A stretch of DNA of 64,000 bases from positions 7,925,977-7,989,976 of the forward strand of contig NW_006921533.1 in NCBI RefSeq assembly GCF_000340215.1, given 5' to 3'. This stretch comes from Pseudocercospora fijiensis CIRAD86 (lineage: Eukaryota > Ascomycota > Dothideomycetes > Mycosphaerellales > Mycosphaerellaceae). The notes under the pieces are model-generated. The model did not search any database and was not told the DNA's origin. It saw only the letters and a list, made by a program, of their open reading frames with translations. A program made the position numbers and the translations under genes. Below, piece after piece: positions 62,772-64,000 of the stretch. Each line of letters starts with the position of its first letter. The stretch's first letter is position 1.

Positions 62772-63662
62772 TGTCTTGGGATTGCGAACCACAGTCTTTA
62801 TTCAAAGCATCAATCATACCGGTTGACGACGTGCGACAGGAGTCGGGGACCGAGGAGAACTGCGCGTCGTGAATCAGCACGATCCAAGTTTCTGGCCCAT
62901 CGATCTCATCAGCCTCAGACCTCTCGCAGAGCCAAAAGGAGGAGGCCCTGCCGCGAAGCCATGATGGCCCACACATCGCTGTTGAAAGCTCAGATCTCAC
63001 CGGGGTAGAGCGCATGGTCGATTGTGTATGGAAAAGTGTGGAGAACCAGCTGCAGAATGGGACAGACACCATTGCAATTTCCATTCGATATACACCCACA
63101 TCTCACAGTCAAGACGAGCAGTAGGAGAAGGCAGACCTGCGCAGCGGCGACTTAGAGGCTGACAGCGACGTCTGGGCTGCCACCAGGCTACGAATTTGTG
63201 CCAAACTTCATTGGAGACAAGAGGCATGATAGAGCAATCACGCCCATAAGGGAATCCGAATCCCGCATTCTCTCCACAACTGACGGCTTGGGTGTGACTT
63301 TGTTAAGGCTTTGTGAATAGTCTTCTCTAAGCTAGAGCCTCTCTAAAATTCTACCTTCTAATATTCTATCCTCCCTCCCTATCTATCTAATACTATACGC
63401 CTGAAGAGAGCGTCTAGGCACACACACGCACGGAATTCAGATTTCGACAGTGAAAGTCAGTCGAGAAGAGTCGTACGTAAGCGCTGCCTCCACACAGTCC
63501 CTCGAAGCTCGGTGCCTCAGGCAAGATCATCGGAGCTACGTCATCGGAGCCACGTGCGCAGAGCCTCAACTCCATCCGCAGCAGCAATCCCAGATACGCA
63601 TCTCAGGCTTCCATCAACACAAACAACTCTTTATTACCACCACGCCCACCACCACCGCAAAA
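62772..63662. other. Intergenic region with a small TpA-rich patch
   Basis: 3' flank of the rhodopsin-like gene and promoter/leader of the TMS1 gene. A TpA-rich patch at about 63325-63400 (TCTAATATTCTATCCTCCCT and similar) resembles RIP-block sequence and may be a relic. Repeated phrases ATCATCGGAGCTACG/ATCGGAGCCACG lie near 63527-63553. Frames on the minus strand here are not gene-like. Confidence 0.5.
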
Positions 63663-64000
63663 ATGGGCGCCTTACTCTCCCTCCCCCTCCTCGCAGTCCC
63701 CTCAATGGGCACCCTCCTAACCTTCGCCGCCTCCTGCTGCGGCGCAGCAACCTGCGGCGCCGTCTGCTCCGCCTGCGGCAAATGCAACAACAGCATCGCC
63801 ACGCGCATCGCCTACGCCTTCATCCTCCTGATCAACTCCCTCCTCTCCTGGGTCCTCCTGACGCCGTGGGCCGTAAAAAAGCTCCAAAAAATCCTCCTCG
63901 ACTACGTCACAATCTCGTGCGGCGGAAACGAATGCACAGGGTTCGCCGCCGTGCATCGCGTCAACTTCGCACTAGGATTGTTTCACTTCGTGCTGGCTTT
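63663..64000 (+). CDS. TMS1: TMS1/SERINC-family membrane protein, 5' part
   Basis: ATG at 63663 (context AAAAATGGGC) opens a frame that is still open at the window end, 112 complete codons. It starts MGALLSLPLLAVPSMGTLLTF, then the cysteine-rich AASCCGAATCGAVCSACGKCN, then IATRIAYAFILLINSLLSW and LTPWAVKKLQ. This is the conserved N-terminus of SERINC/TMS1 proteins. These are ten- to eleven-helix membrane proteins of vacuole, ER or plasma membrane linked to serine-derived lipids. The remaining about 370 residues lie beyond the window. Strong C-over-T preference at third codon positions marks it as a well-kept housekeeping gene. Confidence 0.93.
   Translation, partial: MGALLSLPLLAVPSMGTLLTFAASCCGAATCGAVCSACGKCNNSIATRIAYAFILLINSLLSWVLLTPWAVKKLQKILLDYVTISCGGNECTGFAAVHRVNFALGLFHFVLA

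Noticed and set aside
1..64000. Telomere repeats, polyketide or non-ribosomal peptide genes, and a complete autonomous element
   Set aside because: I looked because of the helicase relic and the repeat blocks, but saw no TTAGGG runs, no megasynthase domains, and no undamaged transposon frame.

Overview
The window looks like a filamentous ascomycete chromosome (Pezizomycotina, most likely a dothideomycete; the class is an inference). Genes have short GT-AG introns of about 50-120 bp and fungal families such as ACS/DAL5 transporters, an APC permease, a PPR protein, eL37 and TMS1. Two long blocks carry heavy CpA-to-TpA (C:G to T:A) mutation, the mark of repeat-induced point mutation (RIP). In these blocks old transposon reading frames stay open for kilobases except for TAG/TAA codons at positions that read as former Gln or Trp.

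Layout. Bases 1-14.4 kb are RIP block A: a chromodomain-type Ty3/gypsy relic ending in an assembly gap (1185-1358), a 136-bp tandem array, a 92-bp-arm hairpin, a second 136-bp array, and a Plavaka-like DNA transposon frame (7992-12659). That frame is interrupted by a 956-bp terminal-inverted-repeat element with a GTAC target duplication; a shorter relative lies just downstream. Bases 14.4-39 kb are a gene island: an ACS-family transporter, an acetamidase/formamidase, two adjacent paralogues of an unrecognised multi-module family, a mitochondrial PPR protein, a small disordered protein, an internally deleted short-chain dehydrogenase pseudogene, ribosomal protein eL37 (four exons), and three disordered acidic or basic proteins, one with a C-terminal SUMO-interaction-like motif.

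Bases 39-57.1 kb are RIP block B: a RecQ/DEAH-type helicase frame (plus strand), a long opposite-strand frame resembling DUF6589-type fungal repeat proteins, and a full-length Tad-like LINE with a perfect 14-bp target duplication, an overlapping TAATG ORF1/ORF2 junction and a TATC tail. Near the block's right edge is a short signal-peptide frame with paired cysteines that RIP has stopped. Bases 57.1-64 kb return to ordinary genes: an intronless amino-acid/choline-type permease, a seven-helix rhodopsin-like protein with one intron, and the 5' end of a TMS1/SERINC gene that runs off the window.

How it works together. The living genes sit in two normal-composition islands separated by silenced repeat blocks, the classic bipartite fungal genome. 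The transporter and amidase next to block A could form a small nitrogen-scavenging pair. The helicase relic and stacked elements would fit a subtelomeric or other repeat-rich location, but nothing telomeric is seen. Family names come from reading motifs by eye; no database search was run.
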